This document shows, piece by piece, positions 32,003 through 39,701 of a stretch of DNA of 43,882 nt. Position numbers and translations under genes: made by a program. A model generated the notes under the pieces. The model did no database searches and had not been told where the DNA came from. It worked only from the letters and a program-made list of their open reading frames with translations. Each line of letters opens with the position of its first letter. The first letter of the stretch is position 1. Origin of the DNA: an uncultured Subdoligranulum sp. (GTDB taxonomy: Bacteria; Bacillota; Clostridia; Oscillospirales; Ruminococcaceae); contig CAJFMB010000091.1 of the NCBI GenBank assembly GCA_904390925.1, forward strand, positions 1 to 43,882. The letters run 5' to 3'.

Positions 32003-33283
32003 TTACTGAGCATCCGTCAGCAGTTTTTCCACAACCGCAAGGCGCACACAAACGGTCAGAAGCTCAGATGCCTGCTCCACTTCGCTCAGGCTGGGATATG
32101 TCGGAGCAATACGCAGGTGAGAGTCCTCCGGATCCTTGCCATAGGGGAATGCAGAACCGGCACCAGTCAGCACCAGGCCAGCTTCCTTGCAAAGCTGGGC
32201 AACACGCTTGGCGCAGCCGGGCATGACATACAGGCTGATGAAATATCCGCCCTTGGGGTTGGTCCAATGCGCAATGTCGCCGCAGGGCGTCAGCCGCTGG
32301 GCAAAGGTCGTCTTGACAGCGTCAAAGCAAGGAACCAGGCGCCGCCGATGCTTGAGCATATGGGCCAGAACACCGGCTTTGTTCTTCAGGAAACGGACAT
32401 GACGCAGCTGGTTCATCTTGTCATAGCTGATGATCATGACCTCAAAGCGCTGACAGACATACTTCATCATCTTGTCGCTGCAAGCCAGGGCAGAAACACC
32501 AGCACCGGGGAAAGTAATCTTGCTGGTGGAGGTGAACATGAAAACGCGGTCCTCATGGCCGTACTTTTTGCTCTCTTCCAGCAGAACAGGCGTTTCGATG
32601 ATCTCGTCGGTCAGATGGTGGACAATGTAAGCCTCATCCCAGAAAATCTTGAAATCAGGGGCTGCAGTCTTCATGGCCGCAAAACGCTGCACCGTTTCAT
32701 CACTGTAGGTGTAGCCGTCCGGGTTGGAATACTGCGGCACACACCAGATGCCCTTGATGGAAGGATCTTCGGCAACCAGCTTTTCGACCATGTCCATGTC
32801 GGGGCCTTCCGGCGTCATGGGCACATTGATCATGTCGATGCCAAATTCCTGGGTGATGCGGAAATGACGGTCATATCCGGGCACCGGGCACAGGAACTTG
32901 GGGTGATCCACCTGAGACCAGGGGCAGGGAGACTCCGGGAAACCGAAGGTATAACCGATGCTGACCAGAAAATACATCAGCTGCAGGCTGGAGTTGCCGC
33001 CGACGAAAACATTTTCCGGCTTGACGCCCATGACATCGCCGAACAGCTGGCGAGCCTCATACAGGCCCTCCAGATTGCCGTAGTTGCGGGCATCCGTACC
33101 ATCGGCGGCGGTGTAATCCTCCGTCTTGAGCAGGTCCATAGCCAGATCCATCTGGTGAGGGCCGGGCTTGCCGCGGGCCATATTCAGCTTCAGGCCTTTC
33201 GACTGAAACTCCTTGTATTTCTTTTCCAGTTCTGCTTTCTCGGCCAACAGCTCTTCCTTGGTCATCTTGCGATATTCAGTCAT
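32003..33283 (-). CDS. PLP-dependent aminotransferase (aspartate aminotransferase-like)
   Basis: Class I fold pyridoxal-phosphate aminotransferase of the group often annotated as type Ic aspartate aminotransferase. The 426 residues open MTEYRKMTKEELLAEKAELEKKYKEFQSKGLKLNMARGKPG. They continue with FVGGNSSLQLMYFLVSIGYTF, the cofactor-contacting GIWCVPQYSNPDGYTYSDETV, IFWDEAYIVHHL, and FTSTSKITFPGAGVSALA, where the lysine in TSK is the Schiff-base residue. The ATG is chosen because GAGGGGG lies eight bases upstream, against an in-frame TTG seven codons earlier. A strong promoter lies upstream. Substrate could be aspartate or another dicarboxylic or aromatic amino acid. Confidence 0.9.
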   Translation of the reverse strand: MTEYRKMTKEELLAEKAELEKKYKEFQSKGLKLNMARGKPGPHQMDLAMDLLKTEDYTAADGTDARNYGNLEGLYEARQLFGDVMGVKPENVFVGGNSSLQLMYFLVSIGYTFGFPESPCPWSQVDHPKFLCPVPGYDRHFRITQEFGIDMINVPMTPEGPDMDMVEKLVAEDPSIKGIWCVPQYSNPDGYTYSDETVQRFAAMKTAAPDFKIFWDEAYIVHHLTDEIIETPVLLEESKKYGHEDRVFMFTSTSKITFPGAGVSALACSDKMMKYVCQRFEVMIISYDKMNQLRHVRFLKNKAGVLAHMLKHRRRLVPCFDAVKTTFAQRLTPCGDIAHWTNPKGGYFISLYVMPGCAKRVAQLCKEAGLVLTGAGSAFPYGKDPEDSHLRIAPTYPSLSEVEQASELLTVCVRLAVVEKLLTDAQ

Positions 33284-33364
33284 GACTGCATCCCCCTCTA
33301 TCAATTTTGTATTTGCCGTGTCGGCTTGCTCCTCACGGCAGACACAGTTTCAGACATACATTAA

Positions 33365-33393
33365 AGTATACTCGAAACGGCGGCAAGTTACAA
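33365..33393 (-). promoter_or_regulatory. sigma-A-like promoter of aminotransferase-secDF-nrdR unit
   Basis: On the minus strand TTGTAA (33388-33393) and TATACT (33365-33370) are exactly 17 bases apart. The site is about 80 bases before the aminotransferase start. No other gene could use it in that direction. Confidence 0.75.
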
Positions 33394-33521
33394 GTATTTT
33401 CGCACTTTTTTCAAATAAATCGCCGTGGGGCTTGGACTTGAAAGCACTCGGGCGGTGATAAAGAATGAGATTCCAGCTTTCATTTCTACTGATTGCGGGA
33501 AAATTCGACTTTTTTGCAGAG

Positions 33522-33556
33522 CAAAAAGAGGTCGGCAGTGATTTCAGCCGGCCTCT
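33522..33556 (-). terminator. terminator after GH25 gene
   Basis: On the minus strand AGAGGCCGGC pairs with GCCGACCTCT (one G-T pair) and is followed by TTTTTG. It lies 23 bases beyond the stop of the GH25 gene and separates it from the aminotransferase promoter. Confidence 0.85.
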
Positions 33557-33578
33557 GATAAATGGCAACAGGATTGCG

Positions 33579-34463
33579 TCAATAATTGTTCTGCTCGGTG
33601 GCTTCCAGGCGGTTGCGGTCATCCAGAAGCGGTGTCCAGTATTCCCCGCCATTGTATTGGAGAATGACCCAGACATAGCCCGCATAGCTGTTTCTGCTGA
33701 CTTGTGTGACCGGATACCGTCCCAACGGGAGATATCCCACCACGTCGTTAACATTCGCAGTGTAAAAATATTCAGTCTGGCTGCCAAATACGTCCAGCGT
33801 ATAACCTTTGACAGGAATCATATTCGGCCCGGACTGCCCGTAGTTGTTGAAGCCGCCTGCCTGTATGGCCGGCAGAAAATCGGTATAGCTATAGTCCAAG
33901 TCCACGGCACCTGCGACCCCATCACAGGTGCCAGAGCCACTGTACTGCCACATTGTATAACTTCCCCGGTATCCAAGGCTGGAACGGTAGTCCGCCACCC
34001 ACAAAGGATATTCGGAGAGCGCGGATGCATTCAGATAGCTGTTGATAAAATTGGTATAGGAATACCATCCTGCATACCATTTCCGCTGGTACAGAATGTC
34101 CATGGCATATCTTACCAGACCAGTAAGCTGGGTACGACTCAACTTGGTCAGGCTGTTGGCTTCCACATCCACGAATACGGGATACTCCAGCTGAAGGCCT
34201 TCAAGAGCATCCAAAAAGATTGTCAGCTCATTGGCGACCTCGGCCTGCGTTTTTGCATAGGTATAATAGTAGGCGCCGACACGCATTCCGGCAGCGTGGG
34301 CTCCGTTGACGTTTTGAAGAAAAAATGGGTCAATGTACAGGCCGTTCGAGTTGGACGACCCTAACCGCACAATAGCAAACTGCTTGCCTGCAGCGGCCAC
34401 GCGCGACCAGTTGACACTGCCCTGATATCGGGATACATCAATCCCGGACTGGAATACCGCCAT
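33579..34463 (-). CDS. glycoside hydrolase family 25 (lysozyme-like) protein
   Basis: N-acetylmuramidase-type protein of the GH25 (Chalaropsis lysozyme) family, predicted to cut peptidoglycan glycan chains. The 294 residues open MAVFQSGIDVSRYQGSVNW with the conserved Asp9. The catalytic DxE pair is Asp99 and Glu101 in YPVFVDVEANSL. GMRVGAYYYTYA and YTMWQYSGSGTCDGVAGAVDLDYSY close the barrel near 215. A further domain of about 80 residues (225-294, with YVWVILQYNGGEYWTPLL) resembles an SH3b-like wall-binding module. No signal peptide is visible, so export would need another route or lysis, or the enzyme acts in a spore or mother cell. GGGGG precedes the ATG by about nine bases. Confidence 0.92.
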   Translation of the reverse strand: MAVFQSGIDVSRYQGSVNWSRVAAAGKQFAIVRLGSSNSNGLYIDPFFLQNVNGAHAAGMRVGAYYYTYAKTQAEVANELTIFLDALEGLQLEYPVFVDVEANSLTKLSRTQLTGLVRYAMDILYQRKWYAGWYSYTNFINSYLNASALSEYPLWVADYRSSLGYRGSYTMWQYSGSGTCDGVAGAVDLDYSYTDFLPAIQAGGFNNYGQSGPNMIPVKGYTLDVFGSQTEYFYTANVNDVVGYLPLGRYPVTQVSRNSYAGYVWVILQYNGGEYWTPLLDDRNRLEATEQNNY

Positions 34464-34484
34464 AAAACAATCCCCCTTCCCTGT

Positions 34485-34499
34485 CTGCATTGTATGCAG
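34485..34499 (-). promoter_or_regulatory. palindrome over a possible -10 box before the GH25 gene
   Basis: CTGCATTGTATGCAG is a perfect inverted repeat with six-base arms. On the minus strand its centre contains TACAAT, a possible -10 box, with TGGCAA 17 bases upstream as a weak -35. It could be an operator covering the promoter of the GH25 gene. Confidence 0.4.
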
Positions 34500-34562
34500 C
34501 GGGAAGAGGGATTGCCATTCTTTTTCCTGTCGAACCATGTCCGAACACAGGACACGGTGCTT

Positions 34563-35303
34563 TCAGATCACCAGACCACCATTCTGACCGATCACCTGTC
34601 CGGTAATGTATCCGGCCTCCGGCGATGCGAGAAATACCAGTGTCCGGGCGATCTCTTCCGCGTGACCCAGCCGCCCCACCGGGGTTTCCTCGGCCAGAAC
34701 AGCACGGTCTTCTTCTGAAAACGCGGCCATCATATCGGTATCAATTACCCCGGGCGCCACACAATTGACTGTGATCCCGGATGGCGCTTCCTCCTTGGCA
34801 AGTGCTTTGGCCAGGCCAATGACACCTGCCTTCGCGGCAGAATAATGTACCTCACAGCTGGCACCAGTCTGGCCCCACATGCTGGAAACCATCAGAATAC
34901 GGCCGTATTTGCGACGGATCATTCCGGGAAGAACTGCCCGGCAAGAATAAAAAGCACCATCCAGATCAACAGACATGACCCTGCGCCAGTCTTCATCAGT
35001 CAGGTCGGTAAACAGTTTTTGCTGCGCGATACCCGCATTGCAGACAAGTACATCCAGGTGCCCCAGGGACTTTTCCGCCTCAGAAACAGCAGCGGTGATC
35101 TCTCCGGACTGTGAAACATCTGCCCGGAGCGCCAGAAAACGGCCTTGCGGCGCCAGCCGTGCAGCTGTCTGCAAAACATTTTCAGCCGCTTTCTGATTGG
35201 AATGCCAGACGAATGCCACATTATCTCCGTTCTGCGCAAAGGCCAATACGGCTGCCGCTCCGATTCCCCTGCTGCCCCCGGTAATCAAGACATTTTGTGC
35301 CAT
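34563..35303 (-). CDS. short-chain dehydrogenase/reductase (FabG-like)
   Basis: NAD(P)-dependent reductase of the classical SDR family, 246 residues, closest in pattern to 3-oxoacyl-ACP reductase. The cofactor motif GGSRGIGA is at residues 9-16, NAG near 89-91, and the catalytic Ser-Tyr-Lys appears as VSSMWGQTG...HYSAAKAG near 139-160. The C-terminus has PVGRLGHAEEIARTLVFLASPEAGYITGQVIGQNGG. It lies one base after tadA and is not near a fatty-acid synthesis cluster, so the substrate could be another keto or hydroxy compound. Family certain, substrate not. Confidence 0.9.
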   Translation of the reverse strand: MAQNVLITGGSRGIGAAAVLAFAQNGDNVAFVWHSNQKAAENVLQTAARLAPQGRFLALRADVSQSGEITAAVSEAEKSLGHLDVLVCNAGIAQQKLFTDLTDEDWRRVMSVDLDGAFYSCRAVLPGMIRRKYGRILMVSSMWGQTGASCEVHYSAAKAGVIGLAKALAKEEAPSGITVNCVAPGVIDTDMMAAFSEEDRAVLAEETPVGRLGHAEEIARTLVFLASPEAGYITGQVIGQNGGLVI

Positions 35304-35304
35304 C

Positions 35305-35802
35305 TCAGCTTTCCTCCTCCGCAGCCTTCTGCTTTGCCATCTTCTCCTTCAAACGCTTTTCCCGCAGCCGTGCAAAAAACTGCTGGAGAAGTTCCCGGGC
35401 GTCATCCTCCAACAGACCCTGTTCCACAATTGGATGATGATTGAAGGGTAACGCAAACAAGTCGGTCAAGGAACCGCAGCAGCCTGCCTTCGGGTCCTTT
35501 GCACCGTACACGACGCGGCGAATTCTGCTGTTGATAATGGCTCCTGTGCACATCGGGCAGGGTTCCAGTGTCACAAACAAATCACACTGCCACAATCGCC
35601 ATCCCCCCAGGGCCTGACAGGCGGCATCTATGGCCATCAATTCCGCGTGATAGACTGCGTTCTTTCCACTTTCTCGCAAATTGTGGGCCCGGGCAATGAT
35701 CTCGCCATTTTTTGACACAACTGCGCCGACCGGCACTTCCCCCAGTTCTGCGGCCCGCTGTGCTTCCCGCAAGGCTTCCCGCATCAATTCTTCGTCACTC
35801 AT
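35305..35802 (-). CDS. tadA: tRNA-specific adenosine deaminase TadA
   Basis: Zinc enzyme that converts adenosine 34 of tRNA-Arg(ACG) to inosine. The 165 residues include the catalytic HAE motif at 52-54 (YHAELMAIDAA) and the second zinc site PCPMC at 81-85. VTLEPCPMCTGAIINSRIRRVVYGAKDPKAGCCGSL is the standard family block, which separates TadA from other deaminases. The tail after about residue 145 is a basic, charged extension (LREKRLKEKMAKQKAAEEES). It lies twelve bases after the CPBP protease gene and one base before the SDR gene. Confidence 0.96.
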   Translation of the reverse strand: MSDEELMREALREAQRAAELGEVPVGAVVSKNGEIIARAHNLRESGKNAVYHAELMAIDAACQALGGWRLWQCDLFVTLEPCPMCTGAIINSRIRRVVYGAKDPKAGCCGSLTDLFALPFNHHPIVEQGLLEDDARELLQQFFARLREKRLKEKMAKQKAAEEES

Positions 35803-35814
35803 ACGATTCCTCCG

Positions 35815-36747
35815 TCAGGATGGCATCAGGGTTTGCCAGATGGTCATTCCGACCAGAACCAGCACCGCCAGCGTATAAGCCGGGCTGGAAAAAACCGCAT
35901 ATGGTTCTACACCGGGATGCATGCCCGCAGTAAAACTGAATCCCTGCCTGGATACCGCACGCCAGACCAGCCAGACTGCACCAATCGGGAAAACCAGTAA
36001 TATAGCCAACTCGATAACGGTTGCGATGGTTCCGGGTTCATACAGTTGCAGATAGATCACGGCAAATGCAATGATGTTGTTAATCAGATGTAACAGCATT
36101 CCAGGCAGAACACTACCGGTTCGCTCTGCCAGCCATCCGAGAAATACACCACCCAAAAATGCAGTGATTGCCTGGGAAAGGTCAAGATGCAACAGGGCAA
36201 ACAGCAATGCAGGGCCAATGATCGCCACTCCGCTTCCACAAGGGCGCATAAGCCCCTGCAAAGCACCGCGGAAAAGCAATTCCTCCCCCAATGCAGGCAA
36301 AAGACACAGCGTGCAGAAAGAAAGAACCAGCTCAATTCCTCCGGCGGGAAGCTGGGTCGCCTGGCTGTGAAGTCCCAGTAATCGGGAGATCAACGCCCCC
36401 AAGACGTTGCCGAAATTGGCCAGGCCCAGAAAAATAATCAGGCAAAAAACCGGTGACCACTGTGGCGGGCGCGTCAACCGCAGGTCATCCAGCCCCAGGC
36501 GCGTTACTTCCAAAAGCCATATCACCGGCAGAACAAGTGCCAGCACACCGATTCCCAACCGAATGGCCTGAACGGCGAGTTGCGTGTATCCAATTGGATT
36601 TTCCAGGCTTGCCCCTTCGATCTGTAGCCCCATACAATAGGAAGCCAGTGTCTGAAGTGCATACTGGCACAGCAGGTACAATATCGCTGCGAACGCACAC
36701 CAGGAGGCTGCACCTTTAATCCCCCGCGTTTTTCCGATCCGTTGCAA
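35815..36747 (-). CDS. CPBP family intramembrane metalloprotease
   Basis: Membrane protein of the CPBP (CAAX protease and bacteriocin-processing, Abi) family, 310 residues with about eight helices. The catalytic block is ALGEELLFRG, with Glu155, Glu156 and Arg160. The two further motifs are LLFALLHLDLSQ and GVFLGWLAERTGSVLPGMLLHLINN, with the metal-binding His and Asn. The start codon is TTG, with GAGGGA eight bases upstream. A sigma-A-like promoter precedes it, so it is the first gene of the protease-tadA-SDR unit. In other Firmicutes such proteins mature peptides or confer self-immunity. No peptide gene is seen nearby. Confidence 0.92.
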   Translation of the reverse strand: MQRIGKTRGIKGAASWCAFAAILYLLCQYALQTLASYCMGLQIEGASLENPIGYTQLAVQAIRLGIGVLALVLPVIWLLEVTRLGLDDLRLTRPPQWSPVFCLIIFLGLANFGNVLGALISRLLGLHSQATQLPAGGIELVLSFCTLCLLPALGEELLFRGALQGLMRPCGSGVAIIGPALLFALLHLDLSQAITAFLGGVFLGWLAERTGSVLPGMLLHLINNIIAFAVIYLQLYEPGTIATVIELAILLVFPIGAVWLVWRAVSRQGFSFTAGMHPGVEPYAVFSSPAYTLAVLVLVGMTIWQTLMPS

Positions 36748-36810
36748 ATTGCATTCCCTCGCTTATGGTACAAGCACGACACTGCGTGCGTATTTCAGTT
36801 TCCGCTTAAT

Positions 36811-36838
36811 AGTGTAACACATTCCGATATAAAAGCAA
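36811..36838 (-). promoter_or_regulatory. sigma-A-like promoter of CPBP-tadA-SDR unit
   Basis: On the minus strand TTGCTT (36833-36838) and TACACT (36811-36816) are 16 bases apart, with a TTA run after the -10. The predicted leader to the TTG start is about 60 bases. Confidence 0.55.
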
Positions 36839-36920
36839 GGCCGGGGCGGGAGAATCCGCTCCCGATCATAGAGACACTTAAAGAAGCCTTCGGAATTTGA
36901 TTTTCGTGTAAAAGCTCATC

Positions 36921-36960
36921 AAAAAACCGGAGAGGTTCAATGTGCCACACCTCCCCGGCT
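36921..36960 (-). terminator. terminator of the tetrapyrrole/ABC transporter operon
   Basis: On the minus strand AGCCGGGGAGG pairs with CCTCTCCGG (one G-T pair) around a loop of about 14 bases and is followed by TTTTTT. It lies about 35 bases past the ABC ATPase stop. Confidence 0.85.
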
Positions 36961-36992
36961 GTATCAATGTTGTGTTTCGGGAATGGCCGAAA

Positions 36993-37754
36993 TCAGATGG
37001 GAAGGCAATAGTATTGTTTCCCTTCCGGTGTGGCCAATGCCTGAACACGCACCCCAAATACCTGCTGCAGTTTCCCGGATTCAAAAACCTGATCAGGTGT
37101 GCCGGCAGCAGTTACCATACCGTTTGCCAGCAGGAACACATGGTCCGCATGTTGTAAAACTGCATTCAGATCATGAACCACCATTACCACCGCCTTGCCC
37201 AGTGCTGCCAAACGGTGTGCCATCTCCATAACTTCCAGCTGATTTTTGATATCCAGATAGGTTGTGGGCTCATCCATCAGGATGGTATCTGCATTCTGTG
37301 CCAGCGCCATCGCAATATAAATCTTCTGACGCTGTCCGCCGGAAAGCTCGGATACACTTTGATCAGCCAGATCGGAGGCCCCAATCCATGCCAGAGCCTG
37401 TCTGGCCGCTTCATAATCCTGTGCACGGTATCGCCGTGGATAAGAAAGATAGCAAAATCGTCCATGCAATACCATGCGCAACGCAGAAATTTCAGGAACG
37501 TTCCGACTTTGCGGCAAATAAGCGATTTTTCGTGCCGACTTCTTTGGGGGCAACTCCATCAAAGATTGACCATCCAGAAGTACCTGGCCAGACGTGGGTT
37601 TTTGCAAACCGGCGATCACTTTCAGCAAGGTACTTTTGCCGCAGCCGTTTGGGCCTAAAATCCCGGTGATTTCGCCAGGTGCAAAGGAAGCGGTAATCCT
37701 GTGGAGAACTTCTTTCCCCTGATAACCGGCACACAGGTTTCTGACCTCAAGCAT
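36993..37754 (-). CDS. ABC transporter ATP-binding protein (FecE/BtuD-like)
   Basis: ATPase subunit of a class II importer for iron complexes, haem or corrinoids. The 253 residues have Walker A GPNGCGKST at 34-42, the Q-loop in YLPQSRNVPE near 79-88, the signature LSGGQRQ at 137-143, Walker B ILMDEP at 158-163 and the H-loop in VVMVVHDLN. The ATG giving MLEVRNLCAGY is chosen, with AGGTGG eight bases upstream. The upstream in-frame extension is aromatic-rich and not conserved. The ATG overlaps the permease stop by eight bases. Substrate class is inferred from family and operon. Confidence 0.93.
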   Translation of the reverse strand: MLEVRNLCAGYQGKEVLHRITASFAPGEITGILGPNGCGKSTLLKVIAGLQKPTSGQVLLDGQSLMELPPKKSARKIAYLPQSRNVPEISALRMVLHGRFCYLSYPRRYRAQDYEAARQALAWIGASDLADQSVSELSGGQRQKIYIAMALAQNADTILMDEPTTYLDIKNQLEVMEMAHRLAALGKAVVMVVHDLNAVLQHADHVFLLANGMVTAAGTPDQVFESGKLQQVFGVRVQALATPEGKQYYCLPI

Positions 37755-38763
37755 GACGGCCACCACCTTTTTTTGCCAGAAGGGCCAGAAAGAAAGGTCC
37801 TCCAATAAATGAAAGAAGAATTCCCACCGGTAATTCAAAAGGTGAAAACAGAAGGCGCGCTGCCAGATCACACAGCGTTACCAACGCGGCACCGCACAAC
37901 GCACACATAGGAAGCAACTTTCCGGAACCTGCCCCCACAAATCGGCGCGCAATGTGGGGAACGATTAGCCCGACAAATCCCAGAATCCCCGCAAAGCTGA
38001 CAGTTGCGCCGGCCAACAATGCAGCTACGCACAAAAGAAGCGTCCGGGTGGCTCCCACCCGCATACCAAGTCCCCTGGCGGTATCTTCTCCCAACGAGAG
38101 GACATCCAAATCATTGGACAGAGTAAAAGCAGCAGCCAAACCAATCAGGATCAAAATTGCCGCCGGCCACAGCCGGTTAAGTGATACGGATGAAAATCCT
38201 CCCATCCGAAAATCTGCACTGCCAACAGCAACATCAGGAAATAACGTTGCAATTGCCTCCGTTCCGGCGTTCATCAGGGTACTGACGGCAACGCCGCCCA
38301 GAACCACAGTCATACGGGACGCCCCCGTCTTGCGGGCCACCAGAAAAACCAACAGGGCTGCAGCCATTGCGCCTGCAAAAGAAATTCCCGCAACAGTCCA
38401 TCCTGCGACTGCGCCTCCCAGCGCACAGCAGAGGGATACGGCAAGCCCTGCGCCAGCGTTGACCCCGATGATGCTGGGAGAAGCCAGAGGATTTGCCAGG
38501 ATCGCCTGCAGCATGGCGCCGGAAACTGCCAGGGCCGCCCCGGCAAGCAGGCAGGCAACGGTACGCGGAAGCCGTACATACCATAAAATTCTGACCGCAG
38601 GACTGTTAGAGCCGGTATCAAAAAGAGCCTGCCAGAGTTCGGACAAAGACAGACCTGCTGCCCCCATACAGATGCTGAGCACAGCGATCAGCAGACAGGA
38701 TATTCCTGCTGCCGCAAAGGTCAGATTACTGTGCCGGATAGAGAATATCGGCAAGTTTTTCAT
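37747..38763 (-). CDS. FecCD-family ABC transporter permease
   Basis: Membrane subunit of an iron-siderophore, haem or cobalamin importer, 338 residues with about ten helices. Family marks are LYRRLPRT-like YVRLPRTVACLLAGAALAVSGAMLQAILANPLASPSIIGVNAGAGLA near 70-120, LGEDTARGLGMRV near 220, and FAGILGFVGLIVPHIARRFVG near 255-275, which is the site that docks the ATPase. The ATG giving MKNLPIFSIRH is preferred over an upstream in-frame start. The gene starts 38 bases inside the end of the binding protein gene. Confidence 0.94.
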   Translation of the reverse strand: MKNLPIFSIRHSNLTFAAAGISCLLIAVLSICMGAAGLSLSELWQALFDTGSNSPAVRILWYVRLPRTVACLLAGAALAVSGAMLQAILANPLASPSIIGVNAGAGLAVSLCCALGGAVAGWTVAGISFAGAMAAALLVFLVARKTGASRMTVVLGGVAVSTLMNAGTEAIATLFPDVAVGSADFRMGGFSSVSLNRLWPAAILILIGLAAAFTLSNDLDVLSLGEDTARGLGMRVGATRTLLLCVAALLAGATVSFAGILGFVGLIVPHIARRFVGAGSGKLLPMCALCGAALVTLCDLAARLLFSPFELPVGILLSFIGGPFFLALLAKKGGGRHA

Positions 38764-39688
38764 AGGCTTCTCCCCAGCGGTCATTGGGCTTCAGATTGTA
38801 GAGCTTCTGGTCCAGGTAGTAGACCCTTCCCTCCTGTACCGCCGTCAGCCCGCTCCAGGCAGGATTTTCCATCAGAAGTGTGTTCAGATTCTGCTCGATG
38901 GCCTGCGTATCAGTCCCCTGTTCCACCACAAAAATGTAGTCCGGATCACCGGCCACAATATGCTCCAGGCTGAGCTCCTCCAACAGCATTGTATCGCTGT
39001 CTGCAATATTCTGACAGCCCAGGTCTGCCAGCATCTCACCCAGAACAGTATCCCGGTTGCTTTTGGCCTTCACGCTGACAGCTGTGGCCCGAAGATACAA
39101 AACCGTAGGTGTACTGCCGTCGGCACGCTCCACCGCTGCATCAATCACATCCTGTACCGAAAGGCCGTTTTCCTCATAAAGATCCTCTCTGCCAGTGATT
39201 GAGGTACAGATTTCCAGCATCCTCAGGTAATCGGAGAAGGAATTGACATCAAAATAAGCAGTGGGAATCCGGGCAGCCTCCAAGGTTTCCTGCCAATCCA
39301 GATCAATCTGGGTATTTACGCTGGCCAGAACAAAATCCGGCTCGCAGGCCAGAAGCTTTTCCAGGCTCAGTTCCGTGGTCGTGCCCAGATTGACCACATC
39401 CTCGCCCAGCCCCAGATCAAATTGTGTCCAGGCATCGTTTGCCGTAGCAACAAGCGTACCACCTGCCAGCTGCCATGCATCAGCAAAACTGCCAATGAGC
39501 GCAGCCACACGCTTTGGTTTACTGGGAACTGTTACGCTGCGCCCCAGATCATCAGTGAAGGAAACCACATCAGAAGATAGGTTTTCTGATGTGTCGGCGG
39601 TTGCCGGGCTGGCTGATGGCACCGAACAGCCGGCAAGCAGAGCAACCACCAAAAAAATGCATACAGAAATTAAAATGCGGTGTTTCAA
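38726..39688 (-). CDS. ABC transporter substrate-binding lipoprotein (FecB/BtuF-like)
   Basis: Extracytoplasmic receptor of the importer encoded by the next two genes. The 320 residues start at TTG as MKHRILISVCIFLVVALLAGC, with the lipobox Cys at 21. AGGAGA lies seven bases before the TTG, overlapping the cobA-hemD end region. The body is a class III helical-backbone binding protein: FTDDLGRSVTVPSKPKRVAALIGSFADAWQLAG near 45-77, SLEKLLACEPDFVLASVNTQ near 107-126, and a C-terminal YYLDQKLYNLKPNDRWGEAYEKLADIL. The ligand could be ferric siderophore, haem or a corrinoid. The tetrapyrrole genes upstream favour iron, haem or cobalamin, but that is inference. Confidence 0.92.
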   Translation of the reverse strand: MKHRILISVCIFLVVALLAGCSVPSASPATADTSENLSSDVVSFTDDLGRSVTVPSKPKRVAALIGSFADAWQLAGGTLVATANDAWTQFDLGLGEDVVNLGTTTELSLEKLLACEPDFVLASVNTQIDLDWQETLEAARIPTAYFDVNSFSDYLRMLEICTSITGREDLYEENGLSVQDVIDAAVERADGSTPTVLYLRATAVSVKAKSNRDTVLGEMLADLGCQNIADSDTMLLEELSLEHIVAGDPDYIFVVEQGTDTQAIEQNLNTLLMENPAWSGLTAVQEGRVYYLDQKLYNLKPNDRWGEAYEKLADILYPAQ

Positions 39689-39701
39689 AACAACTCTCCT
39701 G

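Noticed and set aside
29546-33364. A 1272-codon open frame on the plus strand, antisense to secDF, nrdR start and the aminotransferase.
   Set aside because: It mirrors two unmistakable minus-strand genes. The translation is rich in His, Gln, Arg and Gly with no domain pattern, and it has no ribosome binding site. It arises from codon bias of the genes opposite.
33350-33787. A 145-codon minus-strand frame across the GH25 terminator and the aminotransferase promoter.
   Set aside because: It crosses a clear terminator and a promoter, overlaps the GH25 coding end in another frame, and shows no protein-like pattern.
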